A stretch of DNA of 64,000 nt from contig NZ_LR733304.1 in the NCBI RefSeq assembly GCF_902506105.1, positions 1,264,334 through 1,328,333 on the forward strand, written 5' to 3'. The translations under genes were made by a program, and so were the position numbers. Positions within the stretch are counted from its first letter, which is position 1. Every line of letters begins with the position of its first letter. The notes beneath the pieces are model-generated. The model saw only the letters and a program-made list of their open reading frames with translations, searched no databases and was not told where the DNA came from. Positions 44,098 to 51,680 of the stretch are shown piece after piece. The stretch comes from Aeromicrobium sp. 9AM. GTDB taxonomy: Bacteria; Actinomycetota; Actinomycetes; Propionibacteriales; Nocardioidaceae.

Positions 44098-44529
44098 ATG
44101 GGCAAGGCGTTCGCGACCATGCCGGACGGCACCCGAATCCTCGTCAGGCACGGCTACCGGTCGGCGGACTTCACCGTGCCGAAGGCTGAGCTGGAGCGCC
44201 TTTCGCACATACGGGCCGGCTGGACCGCCGAAGAAGTCCTCGCCGAGCGCGACGGCGAGCTGTCGGGCTACCGCCGGATACGCGACTTCGAGCGGGACGG
44301 CAAGCAGTGGACGCTCCTGCAGAACCCCAGTGAGTACGCGATCGAGTTCGAGCTCACGGACACCGGCACCGGGACCGGCACCGGCACCGGCGAGATCCGA
44401 CCACTGCCGCCGCAGGAGGCATGGACACTGGCCCTCGAGCTCGACAAGGGCGAGACCCGATATCCGATCGCGCTCGAGGACAACCTGGAGCGTACGGATG
44501 TGGCCCACCCACCCAACTGGGGCGCATAG
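44098..44529 (+). CDS. Hypothetical protein with a Thr-Gly repeat
   Basis: A 143-aa soluble protein starting at an ATG with AAGGAG 7 nt upstream. A run of alternating Thr-Gly (about residues 87-96) is encoded by repeated ACCGGC/ACCGGG hexamers, so the linker length may vary between strains. The N-terminal half has a substrate- or DNA-neutral look (TMPDGTRILVRHGYRSADF). Family not recognised. Confidence 0.6.
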   Translation: MGKAFATMPDGTRILVRHGYRSADFTVPKAELERLSHIRAGWTAEEVLAERDGELSGYRRIRDFERDGKQWTLLQNPSEYAIEFELTDTGTGTGTGTGEIRPLPPQEAWTLALELDKGETRYPIALEDNLERTDVAHPPNWGA

Positions 44530-44548
44530 ACGCCAGCTCCGCTGTCAG

Positions 44549-45025
44549 CTAGAAGCTGAGGCGCGGCTGGTCGTAGAACTCTGGTGGTCCGGCCCCGAAC
44601 GCCAGACCGAAGAAGCTCCCCGCTGGTCCGGTGTGCGGGCCGGCCACGAAACGAAGAACGGTCCCATCCGGATCCGGCACATCCATCGCGACACCGAACT
44701 CGCCTCGGTCCTCGATCTCGCCGTGCACGACACCGAGCTCGTCACACCGGGCGGTCACGGTCGTCATCTGCTCGGGCGTGCTGACCGCGAAGGCGCAGAC
44801 ATCGAAGCCATCGAGGACCGGCTGGCTCGCGCAGTACTCGCGCTCGCGCAGGCCGATGACGAAACCCGCATCGTGGTCGGCGAGCACGACCCCTCGGACT
44901 GCCGACTCCTCGTAGAACTCAGCCGCCAGCTCGAGGTCGAACAGGTCGGAGTACCAACGAGCGCTGCGGGCCAGGTCGCTGACCGGGAGCTTGATCTGGC
45001 GCACACCGACAATCGGGAGCCTCAT
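44549..45025 (-). CDS. VOC (glyoxalase/bleomycin-resistance) family protein
   Basis: A 158-aa vicinal-oxygen-chelate fold protein with two beta-alpha-beta-beta-beta modules: IKLPVSDLARSARWYSDLFDLEL begins the first and VCAFAVSTPEQMTTV the second. The conserved acidic end is MDVPDPDGTVLRFV, with a metal-ligand-type Glu/Asp region. The reaction is unknown (dioxygenase, glyoxalase or resistance protein). ATG 45025 was chosen, with 45037 as alternative. Confidence 0.85.
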   Translation of the reverse strand: MRLPIVGVRQIKLPVSDLARSARWYSDLFDLELAAEFYEESAVRGVVLADHDAGFVIGLREREYCASQPVLDGFDVCAFAVSTPEQMTTVTARCDELGVVHGEIEDRGEFGVAMDVPDPDGTVLRFVAGPHTGPAGSFFGLAFGAGPPEFYDQPRLSF

Positions 45026-45093
45026 ACTCCGCAGCATGCCGCAGCTGGGGACGCAGCGCATCAACTCAAGGCATTTTCACCCAGCGCCGTAGG

Positions 45094-45657
45094 TCAGACT
45101 TCGGCGAGGAAGGCGAGAACTCGTTCGGTTGCACGTGTTGCGGCATCTGCATCGTGGTCCGGGTGCCCTGTCTCGGCGAACAAGTGACCGGGGACCGGAT
45201 AGACGAAGAGCTCGCCGCCGTCGACTTCGGACACGTACTCCGCCTCGGCGGCTGGTTCCCGGAACTCATCGCCGGCGGCGACGTGCGCCTGCGACCGTAC
45301 GCCTTCCGGCCACGTCGCTGCCCACCACGAAGGCGCAACGGCGCCGTACAGGAAGAATGCGGCCCGCGCGCCAGGGCGGGCCAGCACGTGCTCGGCGGCC
45401 CGCGCCGCACCCATCGACAGTCCCCCGTAGACGAGGTCGCGGGGCATCGGCGCCACGATCTCTGCTGCTCGGGCCGCGATCACGTCCTCGCCGACGGAGT
45501 CGGCATACGCCATGCCCTCGCGGACATCTGCGAACGTGCGACCCTCGAAGAGATCCGGCGTATGAACCTCGTGTCCGGCGTCGCGCAACCGCTGCGCAAA
45601 CGCGACCACTCCGTCAGTCAAGCCACCGGCGTGGTGGAACAGGACGATCTCGGCCAT
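45094..45657 (-). CDS. Dienelactone hydrolase-family protein
   Basis: A 187-aa alpha/beta hydrolase of the dienelactone hydrolase family. The nucleophile elbow is GGLSMGA, with Ser where classical dienelactone hydrolases have Cys. The acid is probably Asp in AAGDEFRE and the base His in PGHLFAE. The N-terminal start ATG at 45657 begins the first strand (MAEIVLFHHAGG). A small esterase or lactonase of unknown substrate, convergent with nothing and divergent from the PIG-L gene (41 nt). Confidence 0.88.
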   Translation of the reverse strand: MAEIVLFHHAGGLTDGVVAFAQRLRDAGHEVHTPDLFEGRTFADVREGMAYADSVGEDVIAARAAEIVAPMPRDLVYGGLSMGAARAAEHVLARPGARAAFFLYGAVAPSWWAATWPEGVRSQAHVAAGDEFREPAAEAEYVSEVDGGELFVYPVPGHLFAETGHPDHDADAATRATERVLAFLAEV

Positions 45658-45698
45658 ACGCACAACCTACAAGCGGGTCACGGCCCATACTGAGTCGC

Positions 45699-46493
45699 AT
45701 GGCGGCCAACCGGACCCTCGTGTGCGTCGTGGCGCACCCCGATGACGACGCTCACGCAGTTGCCGGCAGCGTCGCTCTCCACGCGCAGGAGGCCGACTTC
45801 CGGTTCGTCCTGGTGCACGCGACGTACGGCGAGCTGGGCGACATCCGCGAAGGATTCCCCGCCACCCGCGAGACCTTGGCGGCGGTTCGCCAGGCCGAGG
45901 ACGAGGCGGCATGGCGCGCGCTTGGCCGGGAGCCGGACCGGCACGAATGGCTCGGGCTGCCGGACGGCGGGGTGGCTTCCCTGCCGTTCGACGAGGTCGT
46001 CGCGATGGTCGAGCAGATCCTTGTCGAGGAGCAACCGGCCGTCGTGTCGACGTTCGGACCTGATGGGATCTCCAATCATCCCGACCATGTGACGATCGGC
46101 GCCGCGACAGACGCGGCGTTCGCCCGAGTCCGCAGTCGGGGCGGGTCCGGGTTGCAACGGCTGGTGCACAGTGCGATCCCCCAGTCGGTCTTCGAGCGGT
46201 GGAACCAACGGCGGGCCGAGCTCGGCCTCTTCCAGTTCGACCCGACGCAGGTCTACCACCTGCGAGGAGTGCCCGACGAGCAGATCGGCCTCATCGTCGA
46301 CTGTCGCGCTGTCGCCGGCCGCGTCGGCGACGGGCTGCGTGAGCACCGGAGCCAGCACCACGTGATGTCCGACGACCCGGAGAACCTCGAGCAGTGGGAC
46401 AAGCGCATCAAGGACGAGTGGCACGTGGTCGCCTGGCCTCCGTCGGCGCCTGGAGCACCGATGCTGACCGATCTCTTCGAGGGCCTCGCGTGA
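45699..46493 (+). CDS. PIG-L family deacetylase
   Basis: A 264-aa zinc-dependent LmbE/PIG-L deacetylase. The metal motif AHPDDDAH (about residues 12-19) and the downstream SNHPDHVTIG His give the zinc site. This family includes the mycothiol-pathway enzymes MshB and Mca in Actinobacteria, but without a clear diagnostic motif I do not assign either. It starts at ATG 45699, 41 nt from a divergent dienelactone-hydrolase gene. Confidence 0.88.
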   Translation: MAANRTLVCVVAHPDDDAHAVAGSVALHAQEADFRFVLVHATYGELGDIREGFPATRETLAAVRQAEDEAAWRALGREPDRHEWLGLPDGGVASLPFDEVVAMVEQILVEEQPAVVSTFGPDGISNHPDHVTIGAATDAAFARVRSRGGSGLQRLVHSAIPQSVFERWNQRRAELGLFQFDPTQVYHLRGVPDEQIGLIVDCRAVAGRVGDGLREHRSQHHVMSDDPENLEQWDKRIKDEWHVVAWPPSAPGAPMLTDLFEGLA

Positions 46494-46512
46494 CGAAGGC
46501 CGCCACACCTGA

Positions 46513-46974
46513 TCACGCGAGGTAGCGGCCCAGGGCGTCGAGCAGCCCCTGGCTGCCCATCTCCCGGTTTGGCCCGTCGGCCCAGAACTGGTCGAAGAAC
46601 GCGCCGTGCTCGATGTGCGTGAACCGGGTGCCCTCGGCGATCGGTTCGAACTCGAGCGAGGCCACCGACGTGGACATGTGGATCCCGTCGAGAAACATGT
46701 CGTACGTCGTGACGATGCGGGCGTGCTCGACGATGTTGGTGTACGTGGCTTCGTACCGCGACACGGGACCGTTGTGGAACTTCCCCTCGGCGACATCGCG
46801 CCCACCGACCCGGAAGTCGAACACCCACTCGCGGTGCTCGATGGCGTCGCCGGCGCCCCACCAGCTCAGCTTCTCGTCCTCGTCCGCGAACGCGGCCCAG
46901 ACGCGCTCCACCGGGGCTGGGTAGTCGCGGGTCAGGGTGAAGTCCGAGCGGGCGATGCGGCGTTCGATCGTCAT
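46513..46974 (-). CDS. SRPBCC (AHSA1-like) domain protein
   Basis: A 153-aa SRPBCC/START-like fold protein of the AHSA1 group: FTLTRDYPAPVERVWAAFADEDEKLSWWG is the first strand-helix unit, and TRFTHIEHGAFF, DQFWADGPNREMGSQGLLDALGRYL the C-terminal helix. Such proteins, coded beside ArsR regulators, bind small hydrophobic ligands. It is third in an ArsR-DHFR-like-SRPBCC operon (9 nt after the previous stop). Confidence 0.9.
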   Translation of the reverse strand: MTIERRIARSDFTLTRDYPAPVERVWAAFADEDEKLSWWGAGDAIEHREWVFDFRVGGRDVAEGKFHNGPVSRYEATYTNIVEHARIVTTYDMFLDGIHMSTSVASLEFEPIAEGTRFTHIEHGAFFDQFWADGPNREMGSQGLLDALGRYLA

Positions 46975-46983
46975 GCGTACGTC

Positions 46984-47628
46984 CTATCGTTTGAGGCTGA
47001 CGTGGATCTCGCCGCTCTCGGCGACTTCCGTCGTCACCGTGTGCGTGAACTCGAAGCCGGCGAGGTCGTCCCACAGGCGGTGCCCCTTGCCGAGGAAGAT
47101 CGGGGCGACCATGAGGTGCAGGTCGTCGACGAGGCCGGCGCGCAGGAAGGCGCGTGCCGTTCGGTATCCCCCGCCGACGCGTACGTCCGCTCCGTCGGCG
47201 GCCTTGGTCGCCTCGGTGAGCACGTCCTCGATCGGGGCGTTGCGGAAGTGGAACGTCGTGCCGCCGTCCATCGGGATCGACCGGCGCGGGGCGCTGTGGG
47301 TGAGCACGTAGACCGGCGTGCCGAACGGTGGCTTGTCACCCCACCACCCCTTCCAGTCCGGGTCGTCGGGGAACGAGTGGAGACCGAACATGGCCGCGCC
47401 CATGATCTCGGCGCCGATGCCCTCCGAGAACGCAGCGGCGTACCGCTCGTCGACGCCGGTCGTGCCCTCACCGCTGGTGTCGCCGAAGACGTTCTTGCGG
47501 AACGTACGAGTCGCGGCGTACGCCGCCGTGAGGCGTCCCCACTCGGCGCCCATCGGGTCCTCGGCCGTCTGGTCGGCCGGCACGTAGCCGTCCAGCGAGG
47601 TGAACAGGTCCATACGAACGCGAGTCAT
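46984..47628 (-). CDS. Dihydrofolate reductase-like (RibD C-terminal) family protein
   Basis: A 214-aa protein of the DHFR/RibD-C fold: MTRVRMDLFTSLDGYV start, GAAMFGLHSF, VYVLTHSAP and RVGGGYRTARAFLRAGLVDDLHLMVAPIFLGKGHRLWDDL are its signature blocks. Such stand-alone reductases use NADPH, but the substrate is unknown and it is not the main folate enzyme. It starts 1 nt after the arsR stop and is followed by the SRPBCC gene. Confidence 0.9.
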   Translation of the reverse strand: MTRVRMDLFTSLDGYVPADQTAEDPMGAEWGRLTAAYAATRTFRKNVFGDTSGEGTTGVDERYAAAFSEGIGAEIMGAAMFGLHSFPDDPDWKGWWGDKPPFGTPVYVLTHSAPRRSIPMDGGTTFHFRNAPIEDVLTEATKAADGADVRVGGGYRTARAFLRAGLVDDLHLMVAPIFLGKGHRLWDDLAGFEFTHTVTTEVAESGEIHVSLKR

Positions 47629-47629
47629 G

Positions 47630-47968
47630 TCAGGTTCCCTTCGGGGACGTGCGAGTGAGGTGGGTGCCAAGCCGGTCGGCCTGGTGCTCAGCAGGAGTAC
47701 GTTGCTCGCCGAGCCACAGGTGGAGCACGTCGAGAGCGCCCGGTCGCAAGCTCACGGTGCGCACTCGCCCGTGCTTCTGCGACGAGACCACTCCCGCGTA
47801 CTCGAGCACCTTCAGGTGCTGCATCAGCGAGGGCAGCGCCATCGAGAACGGCGCCGCAAGCTCGGACACGACGGCCGGGGACTTCGCCAGCCGTTCCACG
47901 ACGGCACGGCGCGTCGGATCCGCGAGAGCGCGGAGCACGACGTCGAGCTCGTCGTAATACTTAGGCAT
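47630..47968 (-). CDS. ArsR/SmtB-type transcriptional regulator
   Basis: A 112-aa winged-helix repressor (LRALADPTRRAVVERLAKSPAVVSELAAPFSMALPSLMQHLKVLEYAGVV is its HTH, given here by its ends; recognition helix near SLMQHL). No metal-binding CxC is seen, so it is of the SdpR/PhlR-like non-metal group. The ATG at 47968 overlaps an inverted repeat. It heads the operon with the DHFR-like and SRPBCC genes, a common small actinobacterial module. Confidence 0.92.
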   Translation of the reverse strand: MPKYYDELDVVLRALADPTRRAVVERLAKSPAVVSELAAPFSMALPSLMQHLKVLEYAGVVSSQKHGRVRTVSLRPGALDVLHLWLGEQRTPAEHQADRLGTHLTRTSPKGT

Positions 47969-47978
47969 ACACCTAACT
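47959..47978. promoter_or_regulatory. ArsR operator overlapping its own start codon
   Basis: ACTTAGG-CATACA-CCTAACT is an inverted repeat with one mismatch that covers the arsR ATG. Upstream TTGACG and AATAGT (17-nt spacing) form a promoter. This layout is typical of autoregulated ArsR operons. Confidence 0.65.
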
Positions 47979-48050
47979 ATTGTCCAAGGGCACGCGTACG
48001 TCAACCCGGCGAAAGGTGGCCGGCGGGGCACCGTCGCCGGCCGACACCCG

Positions 48051-48980
48051 CTACCCCGCCAGGCCTTCGCGCCACGTGGGGTGCGCAGGTCGCCAGCCCA
48101 GCTCCCGCTTTGCCTTGGCGTTGGATGCGCCACGCAGCTCGGTCATGAGCACGACCCCCGCCTTGCCGGCGGCCAGCCGACCGACGAACCGCGGTACGCG
48201 CATCGGCTTCTTGGCGCCCAGCATCGCGGCCAGCTCCGGCAACCACTCGGCGACCGTGGCAGGGTCGTCGTCGACGATGTTGTAGACGCCGCGCTCGCCG
48301 TTCTCGATCGCCGCGACGGTGGCTTCGGCTGCGTCGGCGATGTGGACGAACGACCACACTCCTCCCCCGTCGCCCACGACCGGGAACTTGCGCTTGCGGA
48401 TCATCTCGAACTGCTCGGACCCGGGCGCCATGGACGTGCCCGGTCCATAGAAGGCGCCGTAGCGCAGCACGATCCCCTCGGTCCACGTGGCACCCAGCAC
48501 GGCGCTCTCCAGGTGCTCGATCGCGCCGATCATCGCGTCCATCTCGCGCACGGGTGAGTCGTCCAACGGGTCTCGCTCGTCCTTGATCGGCCCTCCCGTC
48601 CGGGCGTACGTGAACGCGCCGTTGCTCTGAGCCACGAAGCGGCGTACGCCCGCGGCGCGTGCGGCTGCGAGCAGGTTGTCCGTGCCCTCCGTCCGCAGGC
48701 GGTTGGTGGCGGCGAAGCTGCGCTCGAAGTGGCGGGTGTCGATGTCCCCGATGGCGGTCAGCTGGTGGACGATCACGTCAGGCGCTGCCTGGCGTACGGC
48801 AGCCTCGACCTCGCCCCGGTTCAGTGCGTCGGCCATGACCGGCACCGCGCCCATACGGGTCATCTTGGGCTCGTCCGACTTCTTGCGGACCATGGCGAAC
48901 ACCTCGTGCCCAGCCTCGGTCAGTCGCGGCACCAGCTGCGTACCGATCGCCCCGGTCGCTCCTGCAATCAGAATTCTCAT
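48051..48980 (-). CDS. NAD-dependent epimerase/dehydratase-family protein
   Basis: A 309-aa extended-SDR protein with the N-terminal GATGAIGTQL Rossmann motif (residues 7-16) and a FTYARTGG region that replaces the usual YxxxK. Such NAD(P)-binding proteins accompany ECF41 sigma genes. It starts 79 nt downstream of the sigma gene on the same strand; a stretch resembling the ECF41 -35 (TGTCAGG) lies in the gap but without a CGTC at the right distance. Reaction unknown. Confidence 0.88.
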   Translation of the reverse strand: MRILIAGATGAIGTQLVPRLTEAGHEVFAMVRKKSDEPKMTRMGAVPVMADALNRGEVEAAVRQAAPDVIVHQLTAIGDIDTRHFERSFAATNRLRTEGTDNLLAAARAAGVRRFVAQSNGAFTYARTGGPIKDERDPLDDSPVREMDAMIGAIEHLESAVLGATWTEGIVLRYGAFYGPGTSMAPGSEQFEMIRKRKFPVVGDGGGVWSFVHIADAAEATVAAIENGERGVYNIVDDDPATVAEWLPELAAMLGAKKPMRVPRFVGRLAAGKAGVVLMTELRGASNAKAKRELGWRPAHPTWREGLAG

Positions 48981-49048
48981 GTTCGGCTCCTGTTCGGTTC
49001 GGATGCCACTTGAACCGGATGGCCGCCCGTTTCCTGACAGGAGCTGCG

Positions 49049-49069
49049 CGTGATGCCCGTCACATCACG
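49049..49069. other. Inverted repeat across the sigma factor stop codon
   Basis: CGTGATG-CCCGTCA-CATCACG has perfect 7-bp arms and a 7-nt loop, overlapping the stop of the sigma gene (49060-49062). It could be a weak attenuator or operator before the epimerase gene; there is no T-tract. Confidence 0.5.
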
Positions 49070-50034
49070 AACAGTGGTTCCCCGTGGCCAGCCGTGGCCC
49101 ACTGCTCGGTCGCACGTACGAGCTTGTCGGGGTTGGCTTGCGTACGGCACGCCTCGATGCCGTCGTCGCCGACCTCCAGGCACATGATGGCGACGACCTG
49201 GCCCTCCACGACGGCGACGACGGCCGGTTCGCCGTTGGCGGTCCAGGCGTACAGCTCGGGCGATCCCCCGACGAGGGCCCGCTTGGCCTGCCCCGGCTTG
49301 ACCATTCCCCACACGAACCTCGCGACCGCGACCGCGCCCTCGAACGCCTTGGTGCGCGCCGGGACCTTGCCGCCACCGTCGCCGATCGCGGTGGCGTCCT
49401 TGGTGAGCAGGCGTACGAGCTCGTCGGTCTGACCGCTGGTGGCGGCTGCGATGAACTCCTCGACGATCCGCTGGGCGGCGGCTTTGTCGATCTGGGGGCG
49501 GCCCTTCGCGTGTGCGACGTGCTCCTTGGCCCGGTGCAGGATCTGTTGGCTCGCTGCCTCGGTGATGTCGAGGAGCTCGGAGATCTCTCGATGCGGGTAG
49601 TCGAAGGCCTCCCGAAGCACGTAGACCGCCCGTTCGTTGGGCGACAGTCGTTCCAGCATCGTGAGGACCGCGTACGTGACCTCTTCGTGCTGCTCGGCCG
49701 TGTCGGCCGGGCCGAGCATCGGGTCGCCTCCGAGCAACGGCTCCGGCAGCCATGGGCCCACATAGCTCTCGCGCCGTGCCCGGGCCGATGTGAGCTGATT
49801 GAGGCACAGGTTCGTGAGCACCTTGGTCAGCCAGGCCTCGGGAACCTCGATCCGATCGATGTCGGCGGCGTGCCAGCGCAAGAAGGTCTCCTGGACCATG
49901 TCCTGCGCCTCGTCCGCCGAACCGAGCAGACGATAGGCGATCGCTTCCAGACGCGGCCGCGCTCGCTCGAACCGGTCGACATCCTCACGTGACACAGGCA
50001 CGATCCGATCGTAGGCATTTCCCACTGCGTACAC
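49060..50034 (-). CDS. ECF41-family RNA polymerase sigma factor with SnoaL-like C-terminus
   Basis: A 324-aa ECF sigma factor. Region 2 (about 25-75; DEAQDMVQETFLRWH), region 4 (about 120-175; LSPNERAVYVLREAFDY and ITEAASQQILHRAKEHV), and a fused C-terminal SnoaL_2-like domain (about 185-324). The two ECF41 hallmarks are present: WLPEP at 95-99 in the linker and DGGGK at 219-223 in the C-terminal domain, which tunes activity without an anti-sigma factor. It was given the ATG at 50034; a GTG at 50001 is possible since only 41 nt separate it from the divergent tetR. Its clear promoter target here is the CMD-family gene. Confidence 0.95.
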   Translation of the reverse strand: MYAVGNAYDRIVPVSREDVDRFERARPRLEAIAYRLLGSADEAQDMVQETFLRWHAADIDRIEVPEAWLTKVLTNLCLNQLTSARARRESYVGPWLPEPLLGGDPMLGPADTAEQHEEVTYAVLTMLERLSPNERAVYVLREAFDYPHREISELLDITEAASQQILHRAKEHVAHAKGRPQIDKAAAQRIVEEFIAAATSGQTDELVRLLTKDATAIGDGGGKVPARTKAFEGAVAVARFVWGMVKPGQAKRALVGGSPELYAWTANGEPAVVAVVEGQVVAIMCLEVGDDGIEACRTQANPDKLVRATEQWATAGHGEPLFVM

Positions 50035-50075
50035 CCCACCCCCGTTCCGTACATACTAGTTGTTACAGTTCTCGT

Positions 50076-50651
50076 ATGAGCGCACGCGAACAGCTGACCG
50101 AGGCCATGGCCGAGCTGCTGTGGGAACGGGGATACGCCGCCACGAGTCCGCGGGACGTCATGGCGCGCGCCGGGGTCGGCCAGGGCAGCATGTACCACCA
50201 CTTCAGCGGCAAGCACGACCTGGCCGTCGAGACCTTCACGGAGGTCGCCGAGGTGCTGACCGAAGGCTCGTCGGTGCTCGAGGGAGACGGCTCGCCACTC
50301 GACCGCCTGAAGGGCTACCTGTCGGTCCCCCGCCCGGGCACCCGCGGCTGCCGCATCGGCCGGATGACGCAGGACCCGCAGGTCGTGGCGGATGCCGAGC
50401 TCATCGCGATCGTCGCGAACGCGTTCGACATCGCCCTGGGGCGCTGGGAGCAGGCGATCGCCGACGCGATAGCCGCAGGAGAGCTGCCCACGAGCGTCGT
50501 CCCCGCCGATCTGGCCCGCACCCTGGCCGCGGTCATCCAGGGCGGCTACGTGCTCGCCCGGGCCAAGGGCGACCAGGCGCCGATGGACGCAGCCGTCCGG
50601 GGCGCCGTGTCCCTGCTCGACGCCGCGCACGCGGCCGCCACCCACGACTGA
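50076..50651 (+). CDS. TetR-family regulator paired with GAPDH gene
   Basis: A 191-aa TetR protein with the HTH in the first 50 residues (TEAMAELLWERGYAATSPRDVMARAGVGQGSMYHHFSGKHDL). The ligand domain is short, with GCRIGRMTQDP. The start ATG at 50076 is close behind a small AT-rich promoter segment (50050-50070). It is 23 nt upstream of a glyceraldehyde-3-phosphate dehydrogenase gene and 41 nt from the divergent ECF41 gene, so it may control either. Confidence 0.9.
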   Translation: MSAREQLTEAMAELLWERGYAATSPRDVMARAGVGQGSMYHHFSGKHDLAVETFTEVAEVLTEGSSVLEGDGSPLDRLKGYLSVPRPGTRGCRIGRMTQDPQVVADAELIAIVANAFDIALGRWEQAIADAIAAGELPTSVVPADLARTLAAVIQGGYVLARAKGDQAPMDAAVRGAVSLLDAAHAAATHD

Positions 50652-50674
50652 CCCACCCACGAAGGAGAAACCCC

Positions 50675-51670
50675 ATGACCGTACGCATCGGGATCAACGG
50701 CTTCGGCCGGATCGGCCGCAGCTACCTGAGAGCCGCCCTGCGCAGCGACGCCGACATCGAGGTCGTCGCGATCAACGACATCGCCGACGCCGCGACGCTT
50801 GCGTCGTTGCTCGAGTGGGACTCGATCAGCGGGCATCTCGACGGGGTGCAGGTCGACCGCGACGCCATCGTCGTCGGCGATGCGCGGATTCGCGTCACCG
50901 CAGAGCGCGAGCCGGCCAACATCCCGTGGGGAGACGAGCGGGTCGACGTCGTCATCGAGTCGACCGGTCGGTTCACCGACGCGGCCAGCGCGCGTGACCA
51001 CCTGGCCGCCGGCGCGCGCAAGGTCATCATCTCCGCCCCGGCGTCAGGCGACGTGCCCTCGGTGGTGCTGGGCGTCAACGACGACGCGATCGACGCGGCC
51101 GGCGACGTGCTCTCCAACGGCTCCTGCACGACCAACTGCCTCGCCCCGATGGCCAAGGTGCTGCACGAGGCGTTCGGCATCGAGTCCGGGCTCATGACGA
51201 CGATCCACGCCTACACCAGTGACCAGCGCCTGCACGATGCCCCGCACGGCGACCTGCGGCGGGCCCGCGCCGCCGCCATGTCCACGATCCCGACCTCGTC
51301 CGGCGCCGCCAAGACGATCGGTCGGATCATCCCCGAGCTCGACGGCAAGCTCACGGGTCTCGCGCTGCGCGTGCCCGTGCCCGTCGGCTCCATCACCGAC
51401 CTCACGGTCCAGCTGACGAAGCCGGCCACCGTCGAGGAGGTCAACTCCGCCTTCCGCGCAGCCTCAGAGGGCGCGGAGCTGTCGCCCTACCTCGCCTACT
51501 CCGAGGCGCCCATCGTGTCGGCCGACATCGTCGGCAACCCGGCCTCCGCGATCTTCGACGCTCCCCTGACCCAGGTCGTCGGCAACCAGGTCAAGATCTT
51601 CGCCTGGTACGACAACGAGTGGGGCTTCTCGAACCGGCTCCTCGACCTGTCCGAGCGCATCGGCGCCTAG
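50675..51670 (+). CDS. gap: Type I glyceraldehyde-3-phosphate dehydrogenase
   Basis: A 331-aa GAPDH. The NAD motif GINGFGRIGR is at residues 6-15, the catalytic Cys151 lies in SNGSCTTNCLAP and the base His178 in TTIHAYTSDQ. The C-terminal WYDNEWGFSNRL is the classical end. SD GAAGGAG lies 6 nt before the ATG. Its location beside tetR, not with pgk and tpi, suggests a second, specialised or inducible gap copy; the S-loop RARAAAMSTIPTSSGAAK is intact. Confidence 0.95.
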   Translation: MTVRIGINGFGRIGRSYLRAALRSDADIEVVAINDIADAATLASLLEWDSISGHLDGVQVDRDAIVVGDARIRVTAEREPANIPWGDERVDVVIESTGRFTDAASARDHLAAGARKVIISAPASGDVPSVVLGVNDDAIDAAGDVLSNGSCTTNCLAPMAKVLHEAFGIESGLMTTIHAYTSDQRLHDAPHGDLRRARAAAMSTIPTSSGAAKTIGRIIPELDGKLTGLALRVPVPVGSITDLTVQLTKPATVEEVNSAFRAASEGAELSPYLAYSEAPIVSADIVGNPASAIFDAPLTQVVGNQVKIFAWYDNEWGFSNRLLDLSERIGA

Positions 51671-51680
51671 GCGCAGCGCG

